Source: Diphasiastrum complanatum | Taxonomy: Eukaryota; Streptophyta; Lycopodiopsida; Lycopodiales; Lycopodiaceae | Length of the DNA stretch: 64,000 bases | Assembly (NCBI GenBank): GCA_029204225.1 | Contig: CM055103.1 | Span: 42,661,104-42,725,103, forward strand | Direction of reading: 5' to 3' | Shown here: positions 1 through 9,537 of the stretch, in pieces | How the letters are laid out: each line of letters opens with the position of its first letter | How positions within the stretch are numbered: the stretch's first letter is position 1 | Position numbers and translations under genes: made by a program | The notes under the pieces: generated by a model | What the model was told of the DNA's origin: nothing | Database searches by the model: none | What the model saw: the letters and a program-made list of their open reading frames with translations, nothing else

Positions 1-313
1 CTTGTATGGTGGACAAACTAGACCAATCTGATGCAGCACTAACGTTGTAATACCATAGGTACAAATGTTGTCGGGGAATCTGAATTTTTCTTGGCTTTTC
101 CTAAAAAGAAAGTTTGAAAAACATCCTTGAAAAAGCAATGATTTGCTGGATCTCAAGTCTACGCTCGAGGTATACTTGCAGTAGGTCACCCTCTTTGAGA
201 ATGCTTCATGCAGATCTCAAGCAAAATGGAATAAACAAGAAAGTTGTGAAGGTACAACTCCAACAACCTGAAAATTGGCTACAAATCTGAATTTTGGGCA
301 AAATTTATAGTTT
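1..313. other. Unassigned AT-rich sequence upstream of Copia-1 gag
   Basis: No recognisable gene, LTR or primer-binding site. It lies directly upstream of a copia gag fragment and may be the decayed gag N-terminus or leader of the same element. Confidence 0.4.
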
Positions 314-637
314 TTGAAAGACTTATTTGGACTTGATGCACCTATTACACCATCTAGAACAACTACTTCATCTACGGAGGTGTCTTCCGATGAGCAAAAA
401 CAGTGGTATCGACGAGATGCACAAGCACATTCTGTCATTGCATTATCAGTGAAGAGATCTATCCTTCCTCATATTAAATCATGCAAGACTTCCAAAAGTG
501 TTTGGGAGACTCTTGCCAAGATATTTCAAGTAAAGAATGCGGCAAAAGTCGTATATCTTCGAAATCAACTTTCTATCTTGAAGATGCGAGAAGGTGATTT
601 GCTTACAAACCACTTGACGAAGATCAAGGATCTTTGA
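314..637 (+). pseudogene. Copia-1 gag fragment (UBN2-type)
   Basis: About 107 codons of copia Gag, the capsid-like protein that packages element RNA. The stretch SVWETLAKIF followed by LRNQLSILKMREGD matches the UBN2/gag-polypeptide family, whose members carry W-x-x-L near the middle and L-x-x-L-x-x-L-K-M-x-E-G further on. The frame ends at a TGA at 635. Comparison with complete copia gags shows that the C-terminal part, including the CCHC zinc knuckle, is deleted before the protease-like sequence at about 733. It is not functional. The frame is followed without a defined start codon. Confidence 0.75.
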
Positions 638-732
638 GAGGAGCTTCTTAGTATTGATGAGGTGATTGAGAACTCACAATTTATATCTATTACTCTCAAC
701 TCTCTTCCCAAGTACCGCAATCATTACGTCAT

Positions 733-2265
733 ATGACTTATCACAAAGAAGTCTTCACAAAGCTTGTAAAAGTGCATGATGGAAGCAAAGTTCAAGGTGT
801 TGATAACACCTCTTATCCTATCAAAGGTATTGGAATAATCCCCATTATCTTACCCAATGGTGAGGAGAAGTACATTCATAATGTACTTTATGTTCCAAAA
901 ATAAAAAGATTCTCATTTCGGTGTCTACAATTATGAACCAAGGATTGGTTGTGGAATTCAAAGAAGACAAATGTCTTATCAAAGACCCAAAGAGATCTCT
1001 TATGATCATTGCTTCGGAAACATTAGGTGGTGGATTGTTCCTTATGGATACCTATGAGAGAAGAGCTTCATCATCTTTTTGTCTTGTTGCATCAAGTTCA
1101 CATTCTTTGGAGTTGGCTGAATTACGGCATGCTAAGTTTGGACATCTCAACTTTGCTAGCTTGAAGATGTTGAAGAGATTCAATATGGTTGAAGACATTC
1201 CTAATATTGAGCATCCCGAAGGACATGTATGCGAAGGATGCATACTTGGAAAATTTCAAAGGCAAGCTTTTCCAATTGATGGAACTATTCGAGTTAATGG
1301 CAAATTTGATTTGGTTCATAGTGATGTATGTGGTCCAATGAGGACCGAATCCATTGGAAGGTGTAAGTACTTTGTTACTTTTATTGATGACCTTTCGAGA
1401 TTTACATGGATTTATCCTATGAAGGCAAAATCTGAAGTTTTTCAACGCTTTAAGGATTTTCTAGCAATGATAGAAAATCAGTTTGGGCACTCTTTGAAGA
1501 TCTTACGTACGAGGGGAATATATAAAGAATACGTTCGGTACTTAGCTTCAAAGCAAAGGTATCCATCATCAAATGACAACCCCTTACACACCTCAACAAA
1601 ATGGTGTTGCCGAAAGAAAGAATCGCACTATCATGGAGATGGCTCGATGCATGCTCAAGGCAAAGGGCCTACCTCACAAGTTTTGGGCTGAAGCAGTTAT
1701 AACGGCGGCTTACATTAGTAATCGGTGTCCTACTAAAGCCTTGAAGGTATTAACTCCTTATGAAGTTTGGTATGGTAAGAAGCCTACTGTTTCTCACTTG
1801 CGCATCTTTGGTTGCACGGCTTATGCTTTCATTCCCGATAAGCTAAGAACCAAGCTTGATGATAAAGGAGTTAAATATATATTTGTTGGCTATAGTAGCA
1901 AAAGCAAGGGCTATAGGTTGTTCAATATGGATACTAATAAAATCATAGTGAGTCATGATGTTCATTTTGATGAAAAGACCTCCTATGATGTTGCGCCCAC
2001 TCATGTCATGAAAGGGGACTTCCCCCATGATGCATATGTTGAAATATTTCCAAATTTGGTTTTGCCATCTAATTATGAAGAGAAGGGACTGCCATCAACT
2101 TCTAGTGGACAGCCCATTACTCCTTCAATTTTGCAGCCCATAGTTCATCAAGAAGAGCCTATTTATGGTGAAGAGCAGCCTATTGAAAACATTGGACAGC
2201 AAGGTCCAAGTTCGGAACACTTTGGACAACAAAGTGTTGACAAAGATAAGGCTGTTGGACAGCCC
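733..2265 (+). pseudogene. Copia-1 pol part 1: protease tail, GAG-pre-integrase, integrase
   Basis: A protease remnant runs first: its catalytic DSG is deleted, but the tail (NVLYVPKIK) survives. A one-base frame change near 920 leads into the GAG-pre-integrase region (HAKFGHLNFASLKML, then CEGCILGKF, a zinc-binding HHCC remnant). The integrase core follows, with the first catalytic Asp in HSDVCGPM and a FIDDLSRFTWIY stretch. A second frameshift or deletion near 1530-1570 removes the second catalytic Asp region. The frame resumes at TPYTPQQNGVAERKNR, which holds the third acidic residue, and continues through the typical copia stretch ending in HDVHFDE. A Gln/Pro-rich linker then runs to the gypsy insertion. 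Integrase would insert element cDNA into the genome; this copy cannot. Confidence 0.85.
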
Positions 2266-2270
2266 AAACC
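2266..2270. repeat. Target-site duplication of Gypsy-1 (aaacc), left copy
   Basis: The 5 bp aaacc is present here and at 7656-7660. The shared stretch could be read as up to 8 bp (aaaccagt), because the first element bases continue the match. Five bases is the usual gypsy duplication length. Confidence 0.7.
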
Positions 2271-2296
2271 AGTTACGGACTACAAGATACAGATAG

Positions 2297-2318
2297 TTAG
2301 CGGAAGTACTTCCGCTAA
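2297..2318. repeat. 22 bp perfect palindrome near the left end of Gypsy-1
   Basis: The half-site TTAGCGGAAGT is followed directly by its exact reverse complement. It begins only 4 bp after the last base of the 22 bp that still match the 3' LTR, so it marks the point where LTR similarity stops. Confidence 0.8.
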
Positions 2319-2380
2319 ATTTGGCGGCTGGAAAAAAAAAAATTTGGGCAGATTATTTCCGGCGCCCAAGTTCCAAATCC

Positions 2381-2590
2381 AGGCTGTCCAGCGCCCTACT
2401 TCATCACATTTTTCAGCCATTGTTCCAGCAGAGTTTCAGCCATATTTCAGTTTTGATTGGAGGCTGTCCATCGCCCTATTTCATCACGTTTTCCACAAAT
2501 TTCCAGCCATATTTTCAGCATTGATTGGAGGCTGTCCAACGCCCACTTTCATTCTCCTTGTGGTCACATTTTCCAGCCAGCTCTTCGCAC
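2381..2590 (+). repeat. Three diverged tandem units in the Gypsy-1 leader
   Basis: Units start at 2381, 2461 and 2529, each with aggctgtcca-n-cgccc followed by a TTTCATCAC/TTTTCCAGCC-like tail. Spacing is 80 then 68 bp. They lie in the untranslated leader between the left end and the gag start at 2787. Gypsy-2 also has a repeated leader motif containing GTCCAGCGC. Confidence 0.7.
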
Positions 2591-2786
2591 ACGCTTGGAG
2601 CTCTATCGAGAGGTATCTTTGCTGGTTTTTCCTTGCTTTCCACACCTTTTCTTGACATTTGTCATTTCCTTTCTTGCTCTTAGTGTCGTTTGTGTACCTA
2701 AAGCGTATTTGGGGTGACGACAAAAGTCCGCTCCCTCCGATATTAAGCTTTTCTTACACTCTCTTCACTTCCTGCATTCCTTGACC

Positions 2787-4260
2787 ATGGATACTTCCCC
2801 TACATCTTCTGAGCCTCCCATACCGTCTTCCACTTACCTTGACGAAGTACGGCATGAATTCCGAGATCATCTTAGGGAAGCCATGAGTGATGTACGCATT
2901 GATTTACGCCAGGAGTTACTGCTCTTTCTGCCCAGATTGCTACACTATCATTACAGTCCAATGTTTCTCCACCTGTTCTCCCACAGCGTACATTTCCACC
3001 ACCCGAGACTCCTTCATCTTCTGGTCCTTTGCCACGAGACTTTAAGGATAAGGTTCAGCTTACTGTGTATTATGGGTCATCCGATGGGAATGAACTCAAG
3101 AATTGATATTCTAAGCTTGAGACCTACTTCCTTATGTTTCCTAAGACTAACATTCAGCGGATACATTTGGCTGCTTTACATTTGGAGGGCCGTGCTGCAA
3201 CTTGGTGGCGCATGTTTCGCCAGACGGCTTCACACCCTGGCCTTGCTAGTTGGACAGAGTTTATGACAGCACTCCGCCTAGCGATGATTGATCCTCAGTG
3301 GCTTATTCCACAACGCGACATCTTTCGCAGTTTATCTCACACTGGTGACTTGGCTGCTTATACGACACGGTTTACAGAGCTTTCCTATCTATTCCCAGAT
3401 ATTTCTACATTGGAGCTCATCTCTCGTTACGTTGCTGGTCTACGAGGCGCACTCAGGTATGATGTTTCTTCTTTTCTTCCACTCACTCTTTCTCACGCCA
3501 TCTCCCTTGCTACCGCACTGCAGCACAAGTACTCTCCCATCTCTTCCTCTGTTTCTCGTCCTTCGCGTCCTTTCACACGTCCTATTTTTTCCTCTCCATC
3601 CTCTGCTAGTCCCACATCTGTCAGTTCACCTTCGTCCACTCTTCCTTCTGCACCACGTCCTCCTTTTTCTCCTCGTCCTGTTTTTGTTCGTCGCTACTCA
3701 CAGCCTGAGATGTCTGAGATCCGTGAGAAGCGATTATGTTTCAACTGTAAGAGTCCTGATCATATCGCCCGTGATTGCCGACAGCCTGCCACTGCTACTG
3801 CCGTCTATTTCCATTATGCTGACACACCTGATGATAGTCTTGATTCTGCCATATGCCTTCATATTCTTGATGATGACCCACCTGTTGATCAGTTTGCCAC
3901 ACCCACTGAGCCTGTTCCTGATCCCCCTGATCTAGTTGTATGCCATGCTCAGCTTGCTTATGCTACTTGGGCCGGTAAGCGGGGTCCACACCATATCCGT
4001 CTTCGCGTACGTATCACCGGTCGTGAGTTTATTGCCCTTGTTGACACGGGTAGCACTCACTCATTTCTCAGCAGTCATATTACTACACGCATTCGTGCTA
4101 TGCCAGTCACTACGCCTCATCCCCTGCATGTTGAGGTTGCCAGCGCACACTCTTTTCCTAGCACGCAGATGTATCAGCAGCTTTCATATCGGATTGGAGA
4201 CTTCCTTGGTCAGGCAGATTTTCATATTATTCCACTTACACGGTACAATGGAGCCTCCCG
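2787..4260 (+). pseudogene. Gypsy-1 gag and protease
   Basis: The first ATG in good context opens a frame beginning MDTSPTSSEPP, with an amphipathic start (EVRHEFRDHLREAM). Frame is lost near 2925. The next frame carries a TGA near 3103, where related gags have Trp, then the retrotransposon Gag core (LAALHLEGRAATWW, FTELSYLFPD). A Ser/Pro-rich linker follows, then a CCHC zinc knuckle at 3737-3778 (CFNCKSPDHIARDC) that would bind element RNA. An aspartic protease with LVDTGSTHSF near 4040 comes next, its DTG being the catalytic motif. Another frame change near 4260 precedes RT. The remnant would have encoded capsid and polyprotein processing. Confidence 0.8.
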
Positions 4261-4323
4261 AAGGCCCACTGTGCAGCTATTCTTTCTGTTCAGCCAGTTC
4301 AGCCTATTGCGGATGCACCACCT

Positions 4324-7205
4324 TTGCCACAGGTATTTTCTGAACTATTGTGTGAATTTGAGCATGTTTTTAGAGAGCCGACTCAGTTACCACCTTTACG
4401 AGATGTCAACCACCATATAGACCTTGTTTCCTCTGCATCACCTCCTTCTCGTCCTCCTTTTCGTATGTCTATTGTTGAGCGCGAGGAAGTCCAGCGTCAG
4501 GTGTCTGATTTATTACGTCAAGGCCTTATTGTTCCTAGCCACAGTCCTTTTGGTGCTCTTGTTTTACTTGTTGATAAGAAGGATGGTACTAAACGTCTAT
4601 GTATAGATTATCGTGCTTTAAATAAACTTACTATCCGTAATCAGTACCCTATCCCTCATATGGATGACCTGTTTGACCAGTTAGGCCAAGCCAAGATCTT
4701 TTCTAAACTTGATCTCCGTTCCGGTTATCACCAGATTCGTATGCATCCTCCTAATGAGCACAAGACAGCTTTCCGTACCCACTTTGGTCTGTATGAGTTT
4801 CGTGTCCTTCCTTTTGGTGTTACCAATGGCCCGCCCACTTTTCAGAATGTCATGAATAACATCTTTCGTCCTCTGCTTGGAAAGTGTGCCATTGTTTATT
4901 TTGACGATATCCTCATTTATAGCACCACTCTCTCTCTTCATGTTCAGCACGTTCGTTCTGTTTTTGTTTTGTTAGTTACTCATCATTTGTATGCTAAACG
5001 TTCTAAATGTTCTTTTGCTGTTGTACAAATCGAGTTTTTGGGCTTCTTTGTTACTAATGGTATTGTTCGTCTCGACCCTCGTAAGGTCCGTTCTATTCTT
5101 TCATGGCATGTGCCTGCTGATGTTCATGATGTTCGTATATTTCTTGGTCTTGCTATCCATCTTCGTAAACCAGTTGCTCATTTTGCCACTCTTGCATCTC
5201 CTTTGCATGCTCTGTTGAAAAAGGAAACTTCGTTTGCTTGGACTCCCACATGTCAGTCAGCTTTTGATACTTTGAAGGTTCCCAGCGTTTTGCTGTTGAG
5301 ACTGATGCTAGTTCCACAGGATTAGGTGCTTTGTTACATCAGCATCAGTGTGTTATTGCATATGAATCCTGTCGTCTTCGTTCGTATGAGCAGCGCTATT
5401 CCACTCATGAAAAAGAGTTGCTTGCTATCATTTTTGCTTTAAAGAAGTGGTGTCATTATCTGTATCGTGTTCCGTTTGATGTTTTTACTGATCACCAGTC
5501 ACTTCGTTATTTGTATACACAAAAGGATCTTAGTGATCGTCAGTACCGTTGGCTTCGGTTTTTACAGTCCTTTCATTTTGATATTCATTATAAGCCTGGT
5601 AAAAGTAACGCTGCTGCTGATGCTTTGTCTCACTTACCCGCTCTTACTTACAGTCTTGTTACGTCTCCCCACTCTTGGTATGATGTTATGTCGTCTGCCT
5701 CTCGTCCTTCCTCTCACCCTCACCAGGTTTATTCCATTGTTAATCATCGTTTGTTTCACTATGGTTCGTTATGTATTCCCAGCACTCTCGACATACATCC
5801 ACAGCTCCTTCTTGATGCCCATTCCTCTCCTGTTGGTGGCCATTTTGGTTTTCAGAAGTCCTTGTTCCGTTTGAAAGAACATTTTTATTGGCCTTCCATG
5901 AAGCGTGAGCTTTCCCACCTTATTCATACTTGTGATTTTTGCCTTCGTAACAAGTATTCCCGTGAAAAACCTGGCGGTCTCCTTCAAAGTTGGCCTATTC
6001 CTTCCCACCAGTGGACTGATATATCTATGGACTTCATTTTAGGTCTTCCCCGTACTCAGCGTGGTCATGACTCTTGTTTGGTGGTAGTTGATAGGTTTTC
6101 TAAACAAGCTCATTTCATACCAGTCAAACGTACTATTACAGCAGAGCAGTGTGGTCGTATATTTATTTCTGAGATTTTCCGCTTACATGGTCTCCCACGA
6201 TCTATACTTACTGATCGGGATACCAAGTTTACATCAGGTTTTTGGACAGAGCTTATGCGTATCTTGGATGTTAGGATACTTATGGGCACTGCTTATCATT
6301 CTTCTGCGGATGGTCAGTCTGAGGTTATTAATCGGGTATTGGAGGATTATTTACGACATTATGTTTCTCCTTCTGGTCGTGATTGGGATCAGCATTTATG
6401 TTTGGCTGAGTATAGTTATAACAGTTCTGTTAGTTCCAGCACAGGTGTTTCTCCTTTCTTGCTTGCTCATGGATACTCACCAGTTCTACCCGGTATACCT
6501 CTGCTCCTCCAGATGATGCACCTGTTACTATTTCATCTTATCTTTCGAGTGCTCGGGAGATTACAGCATATTCAGCAGCGGTACAGGACCATTGTTGATC
6601 GTCATCGGCGCCATGTTGAGTTTGCAGAGGGAGATACTGTTTTTCTCCGGTTACGCTTTGCTCGCCATCGTTTTGTACAGGGTCTTGCTTCTACTGAGAA
6701 GCTTGCGCCGCGCTATTATGGGCCTTTTCAGATTCTTGAGCGCCTCAGTCCAGTTACATATTGTCTTGAGTTACCTGCTGCTACTCGGGCTTGTGATATC
6801 TTTTATGTCAGTTTATTACGTGCTGCTATTGAGGATGATGTTCCTCGAGATTCCTCATTTCCTACAGATCCAGAGCTTTTTCCATTCCTGCCAGCTGCTA
6901 TTTTACAGGTGCGCTTATTGCATAGTCGTCGCCATCGGCAGGTTCAATTTTTGGTCCAGTGGGATGGTCGTCCTATTGAGGAGGCTACTTGGGAGCCCAT
7001 GTCTTTTATCATACCCCTATCCTGGTTGATCAGCCTTGATCACTTGAAACTACCATTGCTTCTCGGGATGCTCCGGCTTCTCTTGATGTTCCTTTCTCAG
7101 ATGGGATATCTTGATGCAGTATTTTTCTCTGGCACTGGTTCTTATCTTATTTTGCCTACATTGGGGGCAATGTTCTTTATAGCCAGGGAGAGTTACGGAC
7201 TATAG
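4324..7205 (+). pseudogene. Gypsy-1 pol: RT, RNase H, integrase, chromodomain
   Basis: RT is well preserved: [44 protein letters not shown], and the catalytic YFDD at 4897-4908. A frameshift near 5285 separates RT from RNase H (ETDASSTGLGALL, STHEKELLAI, TDHQSLRYL). Integrase follows, with an HHCC zinc finger (GGHFGFQKS to CDFCLRNK), catalytic Asp in SMDFILGLP, Asp in ILTDRDTKF, and Glu in QSEVINRVLEDY. Near 6955 a chromodomain (VQFLVQWDGRPIEEATWEP) contains the aromatic residues that read histone methylation in chromoviruses. After this the frame turns into hydrophobic read-through up to TAG at 7205. RT, RNase H and integrase motifs look intact, but frameshifts make the copy defective. Confidence 0.85.
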
Positions 7206-7655
7206 GATACAGGCCTACTGGGCTACTCTGCATATATTCCGTAGGCCTCTTTACTTTTACTGTTGGTTATGTATATTTCTGGTTACGCATTTTATATTAG
7301 TCATGTACAGGCCCCAGAGCCTTTTTATATGCTTATGACCAGCACTGGGTCCTTTTTTATGACATTGACTGGCCTTGGGCCCTTATTATATGGTTATATG
7401 TGGAGTGGGGCCCCGTAGGAGGGCGCACTGTTTTCCCTCCACATTTTGCCTCCCTTTACTTTTGAATTCCTATTTTAGGGTTCATTGGTAGGGTATTTAT
7501 AGGGGCATTTGTACACTCATTTTTCAGATTATTGATTGGTATTGCTTGGGCTCTTCGTGGGAGAACCTATTGTCTTGTCTATTGCTTGTAGGGCTTTAGT
7601 CTATTGCTGTCTTTTATGCTTCACTGATTCAACACCTGAGATTTTGATCATAACT
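7191..7655 (+). repeat. 3' LTR of Gypsy-1 with TATA-like box
   Basis: Runs from agttacgg, just after a purine run (ccagggag), to cataact, just before the aaacc duplication. The ends are the short inverted repeat AGTTA/TAACT, not the usual TG/CA. Inside are the core GAGGGCGCACTGTTTTCCCTCC, shared with two other LTRs in this window, and a TATA-like tatttatag at 7494-7502. Confidence 0.7.
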
Positions 7656-7660
7656 AAACC

Positions 7661-8403
7661 AGTCCCTAAATGGTTGTTGCAGACTTTGTAGGACAGCAAA
7701 GTGGATCATTTCTATAAAGGGAAGACTCATGCCTCTACTAAATCAGTAAAATTTGCTGATTTTTTTTATTTTGCTCTTATTTCTATTGAGGATGGTGCAA
7801 TAGAACCTGTTTTTTATGAGCAGGTCAAAGGAGTGAAATGTTGGGAGGATGCAATGCAAGAGGAGTATAACTCACTCATGAAGAACCACACTTGGGTTCT
7901 TGTTGATCTTCCACATGGGATCTCTCAACAACGATACATTGAGCAAATGTTGAAACAATCTTCTTTTTTCAAGTCACCGCAAGTTGAGGCATATGATGGA
8001 TGCATTAGTGAAAAGTTGCATGCGAAACCTTTTCAATTTGATGTTTTAGCAAAGGCTGAAAAATTCAAGCTCTCTTTAGAACCTTTTTGTGTTAATCGAG
8101 GAGGGAGTCAACATGTGTCAATTAATACTTCTGTTCAAAGTGTTAAGAGTGAGCATTTGTTTGAAGAGAATTTTTCATTACTTGAAAAATCTTCTATGTC
8201 ATCCCCTACCTCTTCGAGGGACAGATTTGATGACGTCATCATTGATACATCTCTTGATAGTTTGCCAAATTTTTATGATGAAGACGTTGAACAGCTAGTT
8301 CAGTCATCTTGTCTTGGTCATTTACAGCCTATTCTACATCATGAGCAGTCCATTATGCTTCGGGAACGGCCTGCGGAAGATTATGGACAACATGGTCCAT
8401 GTT
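7661..8403 (+). pseudogene. Copia-1 pol part 2: linker and start of reverse transcriptase
   Basis: Directly after the gypsy insertion the copia frame continues through PKWLLQTL, a TAG, then DSKVDHFYKGKTHAS, the usual linker before copia RT. It reaches the RT start (EPVFYEQVKGVKCWEDAMQE, EYNSLMKNHTWVLVDLP). The RT body, including the YVDD catalytic site, is missing. The frame jumps to a stretch resembling the end of RT (RYIEQMLKQ) and then to about 130 codons that I do not recognise, Ser- and acid-rich. The jump is best explained by an internal deletion. There is no catalytic function. Confidence 0.75.
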
Positions 8404-8660
8404 AGGAACACTTTGGGCAGCAAAGTGTTGATCAACCCATAACAGATCCTTGTCGGCTATTGGAGACTTTGCCGGACAGCAAAGAAATGTCTTACTAAGA
8501 AAGGAAGGCACATGCCTCTTTAAAATCAGTACCTCTAGCTGATTTTTTGGGTTCTACACTTACTCTTCATCATGATGTTGGTACATCGCCTATTCTATGT
8601 GAGCAAGTCATTGATGGTAAGGTTCGGGAGGATGTGATGCCAAAAGAGTTTGGTACTCTT
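8290..8660 (+). repeat. Diverged second copy of the Copia-1 linker and RT start
   Basis: The sequence from about 8320 resembles 2130-2250 (for example aacactttgg-caacaaagtgttga), and the part from about 8500 resembles 7720-7880 (catgcctct, aaatcagta, gctgatttttt, tgtgagcaagtc, gggaggatg). It is full of stops. The fragment is either an internal duplication of Copia-1 or the remnant of a second related copia. Confidence 0.6.
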
Positions 8661-8976
8661 TTTTATTGTCCTTATGGTAAGAAGTATTTTCGAATGATGT
8701 GGGAGCCTATAATGGATTACAAGTCCATGTTTCGACTTATTGTCGAGTTTATGTTGGTTTCCTACTTCGGATGGAGCATGCAAATCCTCACCCTTCGACT
8801 TGATGCTTCATTATTACGCATTCTTTTCCTTTTATACGTTGGACATGATTGGGGATGAGATTTCGACTACTTCAGTGCGAAGTTTATTTGGTGACATGAA
8901 GTTCGGACAGCAAGTTGCATTTTTCTCTTTCGAGAAGTTACTTCATGTTATGTTATGCATTTCCATTTAAGGAGGG

Positions 8977-9359
8977 TGTTGGAATGTAAATGGAATTGCT
9001 TACATTACCATAGTTTACTTTGACCCAAAAGGTCGAGAGTTGTGTAACCATGGTCATTTATTATATTAGGCCTACTAAAGTTAGAGTTAGCTAAGTTAGT
9101 ATGAAATTAACTTGGTAGAGACTCATGGGTCCACTAGGCCTAATTGTGACATTAAGTACTCCAACTTGACATATTGGAGGTACCTTATTCTTTCTGTGTA
9201 ACTTATAAAAAGTTGGATAGTCAATAGTCAAGTAGTTGGATAGCCAATAGTCATGAAGTTAGATAGTCATCTTGGACTATATATATGTGTCCCATTTGTA
9301 AGAGACACTTTTGTAAGCAATACTAACTATTCTCGTTGGTTGTCCACGAGTTTCTACAA
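8977..9359 (+). repeat. Probable 3' LTR of Copia-1
   Basis: Begins TGTTGGAATG directly after the polypurine tract aaggaggg at 8969-8976, as expected for a copia 3' LTR. It contains a TATA-like run (tatatatatg) near 9278-9287. The right border, placed at tttctaca, is a guess, since no second LTR is available to compare. Confidence 0.55.
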
Positions 9360-9437
9360 GAGGGAGCCATCTCTCTCTTTTGAGAATGCTTTGTGTGATT
9401 GAATAGTTAAGATCCTGGATCCTTTGGCTTCTATTTC

Positions 9438-9439
<2 letters not shown>

Positions 9440-9490
<51 letters not shown>
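9440..9490. repeat. (GA)n microsatellite at the 3' end of LINE-1
   Basis: Pure GA dinucleotide repeat, 51 bp. Read on the minus strand it is a (TC)n tail directly following the LINE-1 3' hairpin. Confidence 0.95.
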
Positions 9491-9493
<3 letters not shown>

Positions 9494-9537
9494 CATTAAT
9501 GTCTTTTCCATGCCAAAGGCATATAAGACTAATGAAG
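9491..9537 (-). other. LINE-1 3'-terminal hairpin
   Basis: The inner stem pairs ATGCC with GGCAT around a 3-base loop. A second stem pairs GTCTT with AAGAC. The outer 8 bp cttcatta at 9491-9498 pairs perfectly with taatgaag at 9530-9537. The structure sits directly beside the (TC)n tail. Confidence 0.8.

Larger units (their letters stand above)
2271..7655 (+). mobile_element. Gypsy-1: chromodomain Ty3/gypsy retrotransposon inserted in Copia-1
   Basis: Order is gag, protease, RT, RNase H, integrase, chromodomain, 3' LTR, which is Ty3/gypsy chromovirus order. The ends agttacgg...cataact are bounded by aaacc, and the interrupted copia protein frame runs on when the insert is removed. Only the first 22 bp of the 3' LTR are recognisable at the left end (20 of 22 identical). 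The rest of a 5' LTR and any tRNA-Met primer-binding site are absent, so the left end is deleted or rearranged. The coding region carries several frameshifts and stops. It is older than Gypsy-2, judging by this decay. Confidence 0.85.
314..9359 (+). mobile_element. Copia-1: degenerate Ty1/copia retrotransposon split by Gypsy-1
   Basis: Gag, protease remnant, integrase and the first part of reverse transcriptase appear in copia order, followed by a purine-rich tract and a probable 3' LTR. No 5' LTR or tRNA-Met primer-binding site is visible, so the 5' end is lost or outside the window. The reading frame is broken by deletions, frameshifts and a 5.4 kb gypsy insertion at 2271-7655. Removing that insertion and one copy of aaacc restores the reading frame across the junction up to a TAG about 14 codons on (protein GQPKPVPKWLLQTL before it), which shows that the two halves were one element. 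Most of the RT and all of RNase H are missing. Confidence 0.85.

Noticed and set aside
3288-6516. Long hydrophobic frames at 3288-3935, 3936-4343, 5467-5874 and 6088-6516
   Set aside because: They are out-of-frame readings of the T-rich Gypsy-1 gag-pol; the real domains lie in the overlapping frames.
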